Program-made: the position numbers and the translations under genes
Notes under the pieces: generated by a model
Databases searched by the model: none
Told to the model about the DNA's origin: nothing
Seen by the model: only the letters and a program-made list of their open reading frames with translations
Shown here: positions 32,867 through 41,033 of the stretch, piece after piece
Layout: the number at the start of each line of letters is the position of its first letter
Position numbering within the stretch: the stretch's first letter is position 1
Assembly: GCF_030020805.1 (NCBI RefSeq)
Contig: NZ_CP125098.1
Location: forward strand, 5,851,501-5,915,500
Source of the DNA: Paenibacillus sp. RC67
Lineage (GTDB): Bacteria > Bacillota > Bacilli > Paenibacillales > NBRC-103111
Direction: 5' to 3'
DNA: 64,000 bases

Positions 32867-34036
32867 GTGGAAAGCAGCATGCAATTGAATAAAACGAATT
32901 TCGGTGTGCAGCGCGGATTTACGTTTTCATTCTATATGACAATGGCTATTATCGTTTCTTATTTTCCTTTATACTTTCAATCGATTGGCTATTCAACGAT
33001 TCAGATAGGCCTCTTGTACTCTATCGGTCCCCTGATCGGGATCGTATCCAATTTATTTTGGGGTATCATCAGCGATAAGCTTCGGACCGTCAAGAAAGTA
33101 CTAATCTGCATTCTTGCCGGCCAATTGATTATGGCATTTGTTGTATTCCATACCGGTCATTTCGGTTTGTTGATGTTCTTCATGGCAATATTTTTCTTTT
33201 TCCAATCGCCTACCAGTTCCTTGAACGACAGCTTGACGCTGCTCAGCATCAGCGGAACCAATAAGAGCTACGCTTCCTTCCGAATCTGGGGCTCCATCGG
33301 CTTTGCCGTTGCCTCTCTTGTGTTCGGTATGCTGCTTAAGCAGCAGGGCTCCAGCTTGACCGCAATACTCAGCCTTAGCACAATAAGCATCTCATTGCTG
33401 CTATCCTTCATGCTGACAGATGCACGAAGCCATTCCCATAAAAAGCTCGAGTTCGCCGGACTGGTGCAGATTGTAGCTTCCAGACGGCTGTTGCTTTTTT
33501 TGCTGACGATTACTATCGTCTCGGTTGCCCACCGTTTTAATGATGGCTTTCTGGCCTTGTTCTTGAAGCAGCTAGGCGCCGATCAATCCATCGTCGGATG
33601 GTCTTGGATGGTATCGGCCGCAAGTGAAATACCGATCTTCTTCCTGCTCAGTAAGTACGGCCACCGATATAAAGAGCTGCCGCTTCTTGCGGTCTGCGGC
33701 ATCGTATACGCAGTGCGGTTCCTGCTGATGAGCCAGGTAGACAATCCGTTATGGGTTATCGCGATTCAAGCGATGCACAGCATCTCCTTCGGCATTTTCT
33801 TCTTTACCGTCATCCGTTATATTCAGCGAAGCGTTCCGGATGAATACCGCTCGACCGGCCAAGCGATCTTTGCCGTCTGCTGGTCCGGACTCGCCGGATT
33901 AATCAGCGGGACACTGGGAGGTTGGCTGTTCCGCGACTGGGGTCCCCATTGGATGTATGGTATTGGGGCGCTGCTTTCCTTGGTCGGTGTCATTGGTTTC
34001 TTGATCCTCCATTATGTGTATAGAGAAGAAGATTAA
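32867..34036 (+). CDS. MFS transporter, MFS_1-like/HcaT type (second paralogue)
   Basis: Protein of 389 aa, 12 helices, related throughout to the one encoded at 23481-24644 (NLFWGIISDKLRTVKK, ASFRIWGSIGFAVAS, HRFNDGFLALFLKQLGAD, SVPDEYRSTGQAIF). It starts at GTG 32867, 14 bp after the ANK-like gene, with ATG 32879 as an alternative. Its 3' end runs into a 16 bp palindrome and then repeat copy 1. Confidence 0.82.
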   Translation: MESSMQLNKTNFGVQRGFTFSFYMTMAIIVSYFPLYFQSIGYSTIQIGLLYSIGPLIGIVSNLFWGIISDKLRTVKKVLICILAGQLIMAFVVFHTGHFGLLMFFMAIFFFFQSPTSSLNDSLTLLSISGTNKSYASFRIWGSIGFAVASLVFGMLLKQQGSSLTAILSLSTISISLLLSFMLTDARSHSHKKLEFAGLVQIVASRRLLLFLLTITIVSVAHRFNDGFLALFLKQLGADQSIVGWSWMVSAASEIPIFFLLSKYGHRYKELPLLAVCGIVYAVRFLLMSQVDNPLWVIAIQAMHSISFGIFFFTVIRYIQRSVPDEYRSTGQAIFAVCWSGLAGLISGTLGGWLFRDWGPHWMYGIGALLSLVGVIGFLILHYVYREED

Positions 34037-34047
34037 TCTTCTCGGAT

Positions 34048-34251
34048 TGTCGAGAAACCAGTGAAACTTCAGATGTGTACGTGATACTCCGGTGGGGTAT
34101 CCCCTTCCAGCCGCTGTTGTTATCGGGAAATTTTCAATTTAGTCGCTTTACAGCGGGTATTTCCTGATAACAAAGGCGGACGCTTTCGCTCCTCCAGGGA
34201 ATACCCCACCTCCGTCATCAGCTATCTTCTAAATAATCAGGTTTCTCGACA
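34048..34251 (+). repeat. Terminator-associated palindromic repeat, copy 1 (204 bp)
   Basis: Perfect 12 bp ends, TGTCGAGAAACC and its complement. Inside, GGTGGGGTATCCCC pairs with a near-complement ending in ACCCCACC, and TTATCGGGAAAT with ATTTCCTGATAA. Flanked by AGAAGATTAATCTTCT at 34027-34042 and a version with three extra bases at 34257-34275. Confidence 0.85.
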
Positions 34252-34392
34252 GACTCAGAAGATGAATAATCTTCTTCTATTTCCCCTATTTTCATAAAAT
34301 ATTCATACTTTCTCACATTTTTTTGCAAAAAGTGCAAGAAAATGCCCAAATCCGACGTCTATATAGTGAAGGCATCGTGTGAGTAAAGCTAC

Positions 34393-34428
34393 GCCCTGCT
34401 GCATGACCTGCAATCAGGGCTTTTTTTT
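34393..34428 (+). terminator. Terminator in the leader of the ABC operon
   Basis: GCCCTG (34393-34398) pairs with CAGGGC (34415-34420), followed by eight T's. It ends 42 bp before the ABC ATPase start, so it is either an attenuator or the end of the MFS transcript. Confidence 0.75.
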
Positions 34429-34470
34429 GCTCATACAAGCTTGTGGACCATGAAATGACGGAGGGGTTAT

Positions 34471-35163
34471 GTGCTTGCAGTAGATCATCTATCACACCGT
34501 TTCCGCAACGGAAACGAAGAAACACCGGTTCTGCATGACATCGATTTTTCCGTTGCAAAAGGAGAAATCGTTGCTTTGCTTGGCAGCTCCGGTTCAGGCA
34601 AATCAACGCTGCTGAATTTAATGGCAGGCTTGATGAAGCCGACTCAAGGAAGCATTCTTATAAGCGGTCATGCTATTGAGCGAATGTCGGAAAACCAGCT
34701 GGCGGAATTCCGCAGAACCCATATCGGATTTATTTTTCAATCCTATGAATTGATACCGCATTTGACTGTTCGGGAAAATGTAGAGCTTCCTCTCGTATTC
34801 CAAGGTGTTAAAGCCAAAATCCGCAAAGAAAAAGCAATGGCCTTATTAACAAAGGTCGGGCTAGGCGAGAAAACTGAAATGTTCCCTTCCCAGCTGTCCG
34901 GAGGTCAACAGCAGCGAGTCAGTATCGCACGTTCTTTAGTTACCCAGCCTGCTATCGTGTTCGCAGATGAGCCCACAGGCAATTTGGATACTAAGACGGA
35001 GAAAGAAATTATCGATCTGCTGATCGAGCTCAATCATACACTGCAAATTACTTTTGTTATTGTTACCCACGAGCTTGAAGTAGCCAGACGAACCCGGCGT
35101 GTTATCCAATTGAAAGACGGGTATTTGGTCGAAGACGCGTTATGGGCTGGTGATAATGAATGA
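34471..35163 (+). CDS. ABC transporter ATPase, MacB/LolD-like
   Basis: Cytosolic ATPase of 230 aa. Walker A is GSSGSGKST, the Q-loop is in FQSYELIPHLTVRENVELP, the signature is LSGGQQQR, Walker B is IVFADEPTGNLD and the switch is VTHELEVARR. This class works with FtsX/MacB-type permeases in mechanotransmission rather than classical transport. GTG 34471 follows GGAGGGG by 4 nt. It overlaps the permease gene as ATGA. Confidence 0.92.
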   Translation: MLAVDHLSHRFRNGNEETPVLHDIDFSVAKGEIVALLGSSGSGKSTLLNLMAGLMKPTQGSILISGHAIERMSENQLAEFRRTHIGFIFQSYELIPHLTVRENVELPLVFQGVKAKIRKEKAMALLTKVGLGEKTEMFPSQLSGGQQQRVSIARSLVTQPAIVFADEPTGNLDTKTEKEIIDLLIELNHTLQITFVIVTHELEVARRTRRVIQLKDGYLVEDALWAGDNE

Positions 35164-36563
35164 AACCTTTTGACTATTTGCGGCTCGGATGGGAGCAGCT
35201 TCGGCGAAGATTGGTCGTTACGGCTTTATGTGCCATGGGCATCGCTATCGGCTCAGCCTCCATCATTGTGGCTTTGTCCTTCGGAGAATCTATCAATCAT
35301 TACAGCCGTACTCAAATGAGCTATTACATGAAATCCGATGAAATAACGGTGCGCAGCGGCCAGGCACCTAACACCGACTCAGCAGATACGAATGCCAATA
35401 AGCCTTACGAGCTGAACAAAGCCAAGATTGATATTTTGCGTACGCTGCCGAACGTGAAGGCCATAGCTACTTACCAGACGTTCAATCAATTCCAATTTGA
35501 AGTGGACAGCAAAAAAGGCTATATCAACAATGTTTATGCAACCGAGCTTGATACGTTAGAAGCATTCGGCTATGAGCTTCAGCAAGGCGGAGCAGCTGAT
35601 CTTGATAACACGATTATTCTAAGCTATGGCGCTACAATGGGGTTGTTCGATGCGCAAATGTCGAAAGCCAGAAGCCAGGTGCTGCAAAATCAGCTCGACA
35701 GCCGGGAAGCCACCGATAACTGGAGACGGCAAATGCTCATTTCGTATCCGATTTATCAAAAACAAATTGTACTCAAACCTCAAATATTTCGTTCCGACGG
35801 CATCGAAATCTCCAACCTGAGTTTCCCGCTTCGCGTCGTCGGCATATTGAAAAAGCCGGAAGGAGTTCCCGACGATGTCGTCATGAATATGAAGACAGCA
35901 TTCATTTCTCCTGCCATGGGCAAAAAGCTCCGGGAGGCCATGACAACTGCAAATGCAAACGAAAGCAAAAAGTCAGGCGGCAGCGGGAACAGTACAATAA
36001 AGGTCGAACCCGAATTTAACGAAGTAAAAATGAAAGTTGATAACAGCTCGCATGTTCGAGAGCTCGAAGAATTAATTAAAAAGCTGAAGCTTTCAGCAGA
36101 AACCAACATTCACCGTGAGGAACAAATGCAAGGTGAATTGGTCATTTTGCGCCTTGTGTTTGGTGGAGCCGGACTCTTCATCCTCTTCGTCGCTTCCATC
36201 TCGATTATCGTCGCCATGACGATGTCTACCTACCAGCGAAGACGACAAATAGGAATTATGAAGGTGCTGGGTGCGAACCTTAGGCAAATTCGCAACATGT
36301 TCATGGTGGAATCCGCCTTACTTGGGGTGCTTGGAGGAGCCTGCGGCATTTTATTGTCCTATTGGGTTATCTGGGGAATCAATATCGCGGTTCAGCGTTT
36401 TTCTCCACCTCGCTCGGGAGCTGAACAGGAGATCCTTTTCATCAGCGGCTGGATACTGCCTGTTGGACTATTCTTCGCCGTGCTGACTGGTGTCCTGTCC
36501 GGAATTTATCCTGCCGTCAAAGCATCGCGTACCGACGCGTTAACCGCAATAAAACGAGACTAG
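35160..36563 (+). CDS. ABC transporter permease, MacB/FtsX type
   Basis: Protein of 467 aa. One N-terminal membrane helix (about 20-42) is followed by a ~290 residue extracytoplasmic domain, then three C-terminal helices starting at VILRLVFGGAGLFILFV, with the TYQRRRQIGIMKVLGANLRQIRNMFMVES segment that docks the ATPase. The extracellular domain has an acidic and Lys-rich stretch around ANESKKSGGSGN. It partners with the genes on both sides. Confidence 0.9.
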   Translation: MKPFDYLRLGWEQLRRRLVVTALCAMGIAIGSASIIVALSFGESINHYSRTQMSYYMKSDEITVRSGQAPNTDSADTNANKPYELNKAKIDILRTLPNVKAIATYQTFNQFQFEVDSKKGYINNVYATELDTLEAFGYELQQGGAADLDNTIILSYGATMGLFDAQMSKARSQVLQNQLDSREATDNWRRQMLISYPIYQKQIVLKPQIFRSDGIEISNLSFPLRVVGILKKPEGVPDDVVMNMKTAFISPAMGKKLREAMTTANANESKKSGGSGNSTIKVEPEFNEVKMKVDNSSHVRELEELIKKLKLSAETNIHREEQMQGELVILRLVFGGAGLFILFVASISIIVAMTMSTYQRRRQIGIMKVLGANLRQIRNMFMVESALLGVLGGACGILLSYWVIWGINIAVQRFSPPRSGAEQEILFISGWILPVGLFFAVLTGVLSGIYPAVKASRTDALTAIKRD

Positions 36564-36575
36564 GGGAGTCATACA

Positions 36576-37679
36576 ATGAAAAAGAAAATATGGATTTCGG
36601 CCATCGCCGGCATTCTCGTCATAGGCATTTCAGGTACATTATACATTCAAAGTCATAAGGCACCTCCACGTCAGCCTGCAGCAAATGCTGCGTTATCCGC
36701 ACTAAGCTTCAAAGTATCCCGCGAGGATTTGACTAACTCGGTTGAAGTAAAAGGCAAAACTTCTTATCAAAAAGAAACCTATGTCAACGCGCCTTTCTCA
36801 GCCGATGTTAAGACTTGGTCCGTCAGCGAAGGGGCCCAGGTCAACAAGGGCGATATGATGTTTCAACTCGATGACAACACCCTTAATGATGAGATCGCCA
36901 CACTACAGGCCAATATGAAGAAGCAGGAGCTGGAGCTTCAGCTTGCACAATTTCAAAAGGATTTGCCCGGCGAACAAACGAACGCATCTGCTGAGGGATT
37001 GTCGGAGAAAGATGCCAAGCAGCGCTATGCCGAATCCAAAAGCAAGGATGTCCAGGAGGAGATCAATCGCCTAAATCTTCAACATATGCAGTCACAGTTA
37101 ACGCAAAAAACGGACAAGCGCAAATCCGCTCAGTTCACCGCACCAGAAACCGGTATATTTCTATTTGACAGCACGAAACAGCCGCAATCCGTTAAGGAAA
37201 ACGAGCGAATCGGAAAAATCGTCGATCTGACCAAGCTTCAGCTGCTTTGCTACATAGGTGAATACGATCTGTTCCATTTGAAGGTAGGCATGCCTGTAGA
37301 AGTTCGTGTCGACGCGCTCAAAAATACGAAGCTGCAGGGGAAAATCGATAACATCTCCAAATTTGCCAAAAGCAGCGGCTCCAGCAGCGATACCGTCAAT
37401 ACAACGGCTGCGCAGTTTGAAGTCGTCATCTCCCTGGAGCCTAATGAACAGCTTATCGCTGACCTTAGCCTGACAGCAACGATTGTAACGGACATGAAGC
37501 CGAACGCTCTTGTTGTTTCAACCCTGGCTATCCAACGGGATAAGGATCAGTACTACGTCATGCTGCAAAACGGACAAGGTGCCGTAGAGAAGCGCGAGGT
37601 GAAGATCGGCCTAGAAACGCCTGAGAAAACAGAGATTGTTAGCGGACTGAATGAAGGGGATACGGTAGTTATTCAATAA
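36576..37679 (+). CDS. MacA/HlyD-like membrane fusion (adaptor) protein
   Basis: Protein of 367 aa anchored by an N-terminal helix (WISAIAGILVIGISGTLYI). It has a split biotinyl-lipoyl-like domain (VNAPFSADVKTWSVSEGAQVNKGDMMFQLDD), a helical hairpin of ~100 residues, and beta-barrel parts ending GLNEGDTVVIQ. GGGGAG sets the ATG 12 bp after the permease gene. ATPase, permease and adaptor form a MacAB-like exporter. In a Gram-positive cell the adaptor would face the wall. Substrate unknown; peptides or drugs are typical. Confidence 0.88.
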   Translation: MKKKIWISAIAGILVIGISGTLYIQSHKAPPRQPAANAALSALSFKVSREDLTNSVEVKGKTSYQKETYVNAPFSADVKTWSVSEGAQVNKGDMMFQLDDNTLNDEIATLQANMKKQELELQLAQFQKDLPGEQTNASAEGLSEKDAKQRYAESKSKDVQEEINRLNLQHMQSQLTQKTDKRKSAQFTAPETGIFLFDSTKQPQSVKENERIGKIVDLTKLQLLCYIGEYDLFHLKVGMPVEVRVDALKNTKLQGKIDNISKFAKSSGSSSDTVNTTAAQFEVVISLEPNEQLIADLSLTATIVTDMKPNALVVSTLAIQRDKDQYYVMLQNGQGAVEKREVKIGLETPEKTEIVSGLNEGDTVVIQ

Positions 37680-37788
37680 AACGCTGCAACAGGTTGTCAT
37701 TCCACGGCAAACCCGATATAATTGAACGGTAGCTCATAGTACCAAGTCACAAACCATGCTTAGGCGAGCTTGAAGGGATGGAATAACC

Positions 37789-38436
37789 ATGCATTATGAT
37801 GATTTCAAAACGATCCTCCACGAACGTAGAAGCGTTCGCAAATACACAGATCAAGAAGTAGCCATTGAAGATATAAAAGAACTTATCGATTGCGCCCGCT
37901 ACGCGCCAAGCGATACGAACTCCCAAACCTGGGAATTCATTGCCATAGTCAACCGTGAAAAAATCAAACACATCGAGCAGCTCACTTGGGACCAGCTTCA
38001 TAAAAAAGCAGCCGAAGCCGAACAGCGCGGACTGAGTAAAGAAGGACGCTTGCTTGTAAAATCATTTGGCCCTTACGCTACCGCTTTTTCAGATGCACCA
38101 GTCCTAATCGTGTGCTTGGCAACACCTTACACGTCCAAGTTTAGAGACCGGATCTTTGAGCCCGTTCAATTGGTTCCCGAGTCGGTCTGGGAAGAAGAAG
38201 GCATCAAGAGCAGCTGTCTGGCTGCCCAGAACCTGATGCTTGCCGCTCACGCTCGAGGAATGGCTACCTGCCCGATGACAGGCCCTGTACTACTTGCTTC
38301 AGAGCAGTTGAGAGAATATCTTGATATTCCATCCCACTGCCAGATCAATATGGTCATTGCCCTGGGATATCCGTCAGAACGCCCAGGTAAGCTCCCTCGC
38401 AAAGAAGTGGACGATATATTACGCATCGTGAACTAA
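37789..38436 (+). CDS. Nitroreductase-family flavoprotein
   Basis: FMN-dependent oxidoreductase of 215 aa. RRSVRKYTDQEVAIEDIKELIDCARYAPSDTNSQTWEFI is the N-terminal FMN-binding signature, and CLAAQNLMLAAHARGMATCPMTG the dimer and flavin segment. VIALGYPSERP is near the C-terminus. Natural substrate unknown; quinones and nitroaromatics are usual. Single gene. Confidence 0.9.
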   Translation: MHYDDFKTILHERRSVRKYTDQEVAIEDIKELIDCARYAPSDTNSQTWEFIAIVNREKIKHIEQLTWDQLHKKAAEAEQRGLSKEGRLLVKSFGPYATAFSDAPVLIVCLATPYTSKFRDRIFEPVQLVPESVWEEEGIKSSCLAAQNLMLAAHARGMATCPMTGPVLLASEQLREYLDIPSHCQINMVIALGYPSERPGKLPRKEVDDILRIVN

Positions 38437-38475
38437 TTTGTTTCTAATCAACTGAATATAATTGCTTGATGATGA

Positions 38476-38519
38476 AACAGCCATCTACAAACTGACCTAG
38501 TTTGTATGGTTGTTTTTTC
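38476..38519 (+). terminator. Terminator after the nitroreductase gene
   Basis: AACAGCCAT and TACAAACT pair with AGTTTGTA and ATGGTTGTT with a one-base bulge, then a T-run. Confidence 0.75.
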
Positions 38520-38596
38520 TTTGTATTAGCTTTTCGATAGGAAGTGGATTGACAATCCATTTGAATACCTTATAGTTATCCATTGGGAGGGATAAT

Positions 38597-39109
38597 ATGG
38601 AAGAAATTTGGCATAGGCATCTAGGTGTATATGGAATTTGTTTGCATGAAGGAAAAATCTTATTAATTAATAAAATGGGTGGTCCATACACCAATCGTTA
38701 TGATCTGCCTGGAGGCACCGTTGAATCGAATGAGTCCTTGACCCATGCACTTCGAAGGGAGCTTAAAGAAGAAACAGGAATAAGTATTAATATCATCCGA
38801 AATCTCGGCGTTCGCGATTATGTTATCCCCTATCCGTTAGAAAGACTCGGCACAACGCATATTCATCATATTGCAATCTTTTACGAAATTGAGTATTTAA
38901 GCGGAGAGCTAACCTATTGTACGGACATGCACAACAATGATTCCATTGGAGCAGAGTGGATAGATATGAACCATTTATCCTCTGACAATAGTTCACCATT
39001 AGTCATGCAAGCCCGCAGTTGGTTAGAAGACAAGAACAACCAATCCCTTGAATTAGCTAGGTTAGATAGTTGGACAGTTAAAGACAAAAGAACTAATTCT
39101 AGCATGTAG
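38597..39109 (+). CDS. NUDIX hydrolase
   Basis: Protein of 170 aa. The Nudix box runs from GGTVESNESLTHALRREL to KEETGISI, matching GX5EX7REUXEEXGU. The first strands (RHLGVYGICLHEGKILLINK) and C-terminal part complete the fold. It hydrolyses some nucleoside diphosphate derivative; the substrate cannot be told. GGGAGGG sets the ATG. Confidence 0.9.
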   Translation: MEEIWHRHLGVYGICLHEGKILLINKMGGPYTNRYDLPGGTVESNESLTHALRRELKEETGISINIIRNLGVRDYVIPYPLERLGTTHIHHIAIFYEIEYLSGELTYCTDMHNNDSIGAEWIDMNHLSSDNSSPLVMQARSWLEDKNNQSLELARLDSWTVKDKRTNSSM

Positions 39110-39169
39110 TGTCAGACTTTTATATCCCTTCTGTCCTAGCATCCTGCACCCTACTGTAGCAAGGCAATA

Positions 39170-39220
39170 AAAAAAGCGTTCTCTCAAAAACCTAAATTTT
39201 CGAGAGACGCTTTTCTTTTT
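39170..39220 (+). terminator. Terminator after the NUDIX gene
   Basis: GCGTTCTCTC (39176-39185) pairs with GAGAGACGC (39202-39210) with one bulge. A-run left, T-rich right. Confidence 0.82.
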
Positions 39221-39249
39221 TGGATGCTATGACACTAATATATAAGAAA

Positions 39250-39320
39250 AACCGACGCAATACCAAGATGTAGGACCATCTGCAACAGATGGGGTTATTC
39301 GTGTCTTACGCCGTCGTTTT
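39250..39320 (-). terminator. Structured terminator of the cold-shock gene
   Basis: On the minus strand AACGACG pairs with CGTCGGTT across ~55 nt, and CCATCTG-TTG-CAGATGG forms an inner hairpin. A T-run follows. Confidence 0.55.
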
Positions 39321-39326
39321 TAGATC

Positions 39327-39524
39327 TTATAGCTTAATGACGTTAGCTGCTTGAGGACCACGGTTTCCTTGAGTGATTTCGAACTCAACGGATTGGCCTT
39401 CTTCAAGAGTTTTGAAGCCGTCGCCTTGGATAGCGGAGAAGTGAACGAATACATCGTCGCCACCTTCAACTTGGATAAATCCGTAGCCTTTTTCTGCGTT
39501 AAACCATTTAACTGTACCTTTCAA
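39327..39524 (-). CDS. cspA: Cold-shock protein, CspA family
   Basis: Single-stranded nucleic acid chaperone of 65 aa. KGTVKWFNAEKGYGFI carries RNP1 (KGYGFI), VFVHFSAI is RNP2, and the end GPQAANVIKL is typical. The start should be TTG at 39524 (MKGTVKW): the upstream TTG at 39533 touches AGGAGG directly, whereas 39524 has 9 nt spacing and the usual family N-terminus. Short leader, single gene. Confidence 0.94.
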   Translation of the reverse strand: MKGTVKWFNAEKGYGFIQVEGGDDVFVHFSAIQGDGFKTLEEGQSVEFEITQGNRGPQAANVIKL

Positions 39525-39631
39525 TGAAAACAACCTCCTAGAAGTATCGCCATCTAAGGGCGAATACGTTAATTATATCATCACAATTATTATAAATCAA
39601 CACACAAAAAAGAATCAAGCCTTACGCAGAG

Positions 39632-40333
39632 CTATTTTTTTAGACTCAGAAATTCCCTAGAACCAGGAATAAAGACTAGCTCCGATGTACCCATCTCTAC
39701 GGTAATTTCATCCGATTTCATCTCGTCCAACAACGAATCCAGCTTCGGATACCGGTCCCATCGCAAGGATAGTAGAGGATAGATTAGCACCCTGCCTCCT
39801 TTACGGCACACCCGAAGCAATTCACGAACGGCTCTAAGATGGAACTCCTCATCAAACTGCTCCTGATACAAGAAAAGAAAGTGGCTGCACAGCACCAAGG
39901 AGAACGTATCATTGTCAAATGGCAGCTCAGGCAAACCGGCGGCCTTATATCGATCCGATCCTTCGGAGCGCTGAAAATCTTCGATAAATCTCTCGAGTGA
40001 CTGTTCTCGCAGAGCGCGATGACGTTCCAAAGTTCCGTAATAGCTCCAATCATATACATCTTTGATTCCATCCAGCTTCTGGGTAGAAAGCTCTATCTCC
40101 CGTAATCCGTGCTCACAAATGGACTCTGCGTCCATGGAATACAATGGGTCGGCTGCTTGCGCCTGGTAGCCTCTCGCACAGGCTTCCGCAGTGAAAGACG
40201 ATGCGCCAGATGCCACATCCAATATCGGCCCCTCCTGCAATAAAGCTCGGTCCAAAGCAAACATAAGCTCATACTCTGCAAACGAACGACACGTCATTGC
40301 GACGCCGACCTGCTCATAGTGCTGCTTATTCAT
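39632..40333 (-). CDS. Class I SAM-dependent methyltransferase
   Basis: Protein of 233 aa. ILDVASGASSFTAEACARGY is the SAM-binding glycine loop with the acidic strand end, and LPFDNDTFSLVLCSHFLFLY is motif IV-like. A helical insert (residues ~85-135) may cover the substrate. Target unknown. The second in-frame ATG (40333) has GGAG at good spacing; the first (40339) is too close to it. Confidence 0.85.
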   Translation of the reverse strand: MNKQHYEQVGVAMTCRSFAEYELMFALDRALLQEGPILDVASGASSFTAEACARGYQAQAADPLYSMDAESICEHGLREIELSTQKLDGIKDVYDWSYYGTLERHRALREQSLERFIEDFQRSEGSDRYKAAGLPELPFDNDTFSLVLCSHFLFLYQEQFDEEFHLRAVRELLRVCRKGGRVLIYPLLSLRWDRYPKLDSLLDEMKSDEITVEMGTSELVFIPGSREFLSLKK

Positions 40334-40531
40334 ACTCATCTCTCCTATTCTATTCTCAACTCTTCTCGACTCGTCAAGCCTGCCTCCGCAAAGCTTATTG
40401 GAATTTTAACATGCTGATCCATTTTGTGGCAATGACAATCTAACAGATTATATTCTTTGCCGCGCTTGATTTCCTCCCCCCTTTGCGGTATGATTCTGCC
40501 GATATCTTGTTGAAGAAATGGAGCCAGACGA

Positions 40532-40765
40532 ATGATTAAAAAACATTTAATTTATAAACGCGACAAATGGAATATGTTGACCGTTGAGGTTAACGGTAAA
40601 ACATTAATTTTGCGTGAAATATCCGATCAGTGGGGCGAGGAGTGCCACACCTTTCTAAGCCGGCCTGCAATGATGCATTGGGCTGAAGATCGCTTTTCCA
40701 AGGAAAAGTTCGAAGGTACTGAGGAAGAACGGACTACGATCATGCAGGCATTTAAAGAAGTATAG
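40532..40765 (+). CDS. Small hypothetical protein, 77 aa
   Basis: I do not recognise the family. It is soluble and beta-rich at the start (MLTVEVNGKTLILREIS), then helical, with HTFLSRPAMMHWAEDRFSKEKF in the middle. GGAG lies 8 nt before the ATG. It ends just before the promoter of the riboswitch-terC unit and has no visible functional link to it. Confidence 0.6.
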   Translation: MIKKHLIYKRDKWNMLTVEVNGKTLILREISDQWGEECHTFLSRPAMMHWAEDRFSKEKFEGTEEERTTIMQAFKEV

Positions 40766-40788
40766 CTGATGTTCGCTGTGATAGGGGC

Positions 40789-40818
40789 TTGACTTCAAGC
40801 TTGTCTCCCCCATATAAT
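40789..40818 (+). promoter_or_regulatory. Promoter of the terC unit
   Basis: TTGACT (40789-40794), 18 bp, TATAAT (40813-40818), upstream of the riboswitch. Confidence 0.78.
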
Positions 40819-40839
40819 AAACTTAATTACATAGGACGT

Positions 40840-40956
40840 CCTCCAAAGGGGAGTAGCTGTCACAGTAAAGTCGTCAGTTCGGGTGTAAGCCCCGGCTTTA
40901 TTGGCAACGAAACGTTGTTAGCAAGACCTTTGCCGCATATACGGTAGAGGTCTTTT
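40840..40956 (+). promoter_or_regulatory. Manganese riboswitch (yybP-ykoY) with first terminator
   Basis: All conserved parts are present: AAAGGGGAGTAGC, GTCGTCA, CCCCGGC, GGCAACGAAAC and GCAAGACCTTTGCC. CAAAGG (40844-40849) can pair with CCTTTG (40927-40932) to close the aptamer, which excludes the terminator stem AAGACCTTTGCCG / CGGTAGAGGTCTT (40923-40935 / 40942-40954). Mn2+ should therefore turn the downstream gene on, as known for the class. Confidence 0.95.
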
Positions 40957-40966
40957 GTGTTTACAC

Positions 40967-41000
40967 GAGACCTTTACCGCTTACGGTAGAGGTCTTCTTT
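40967..41000 (+). terminator. Second, duplicated riboswitch hairpin
   Basis: AGACCTTTACCG / CGGTAGAGGTCT, loop CTTA, nearly the same as the first terminator stem 44 bp upstream. Its T-tract is interrupted (TTCTTT). Confidence 0.75.
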
Positions 41001-41033
41001 ATGTAAACCAACTAACGAAGGAGCGGATTGGAC

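Larger units (their letters stand above)
34037..34470. other. 434 bp intergenic region without a gene
   Basis: It holds repeat copy 1 (34048-34251), its flanking hairpins, an AT-rich stretch with TATATAG and CGTC elements near 34356-34366, and a terminator at 34393-34428, all ahead of the ABC operon. Confidence 0.8.

Noticed and set aside
34150..34200. CcpA cre sites suggested by GAAAGCG-like words in the palindromic repeats
   Set aside because: The words belong to the repeat consensus and lack the cre symmetry; their sites are behind genes, not before them.
34313..34606. A 97-codon minus-strand frame across the ABC leader
   Set aside because: It crosses a terminator and the start of a clear ABC ATPase gene and has no support.
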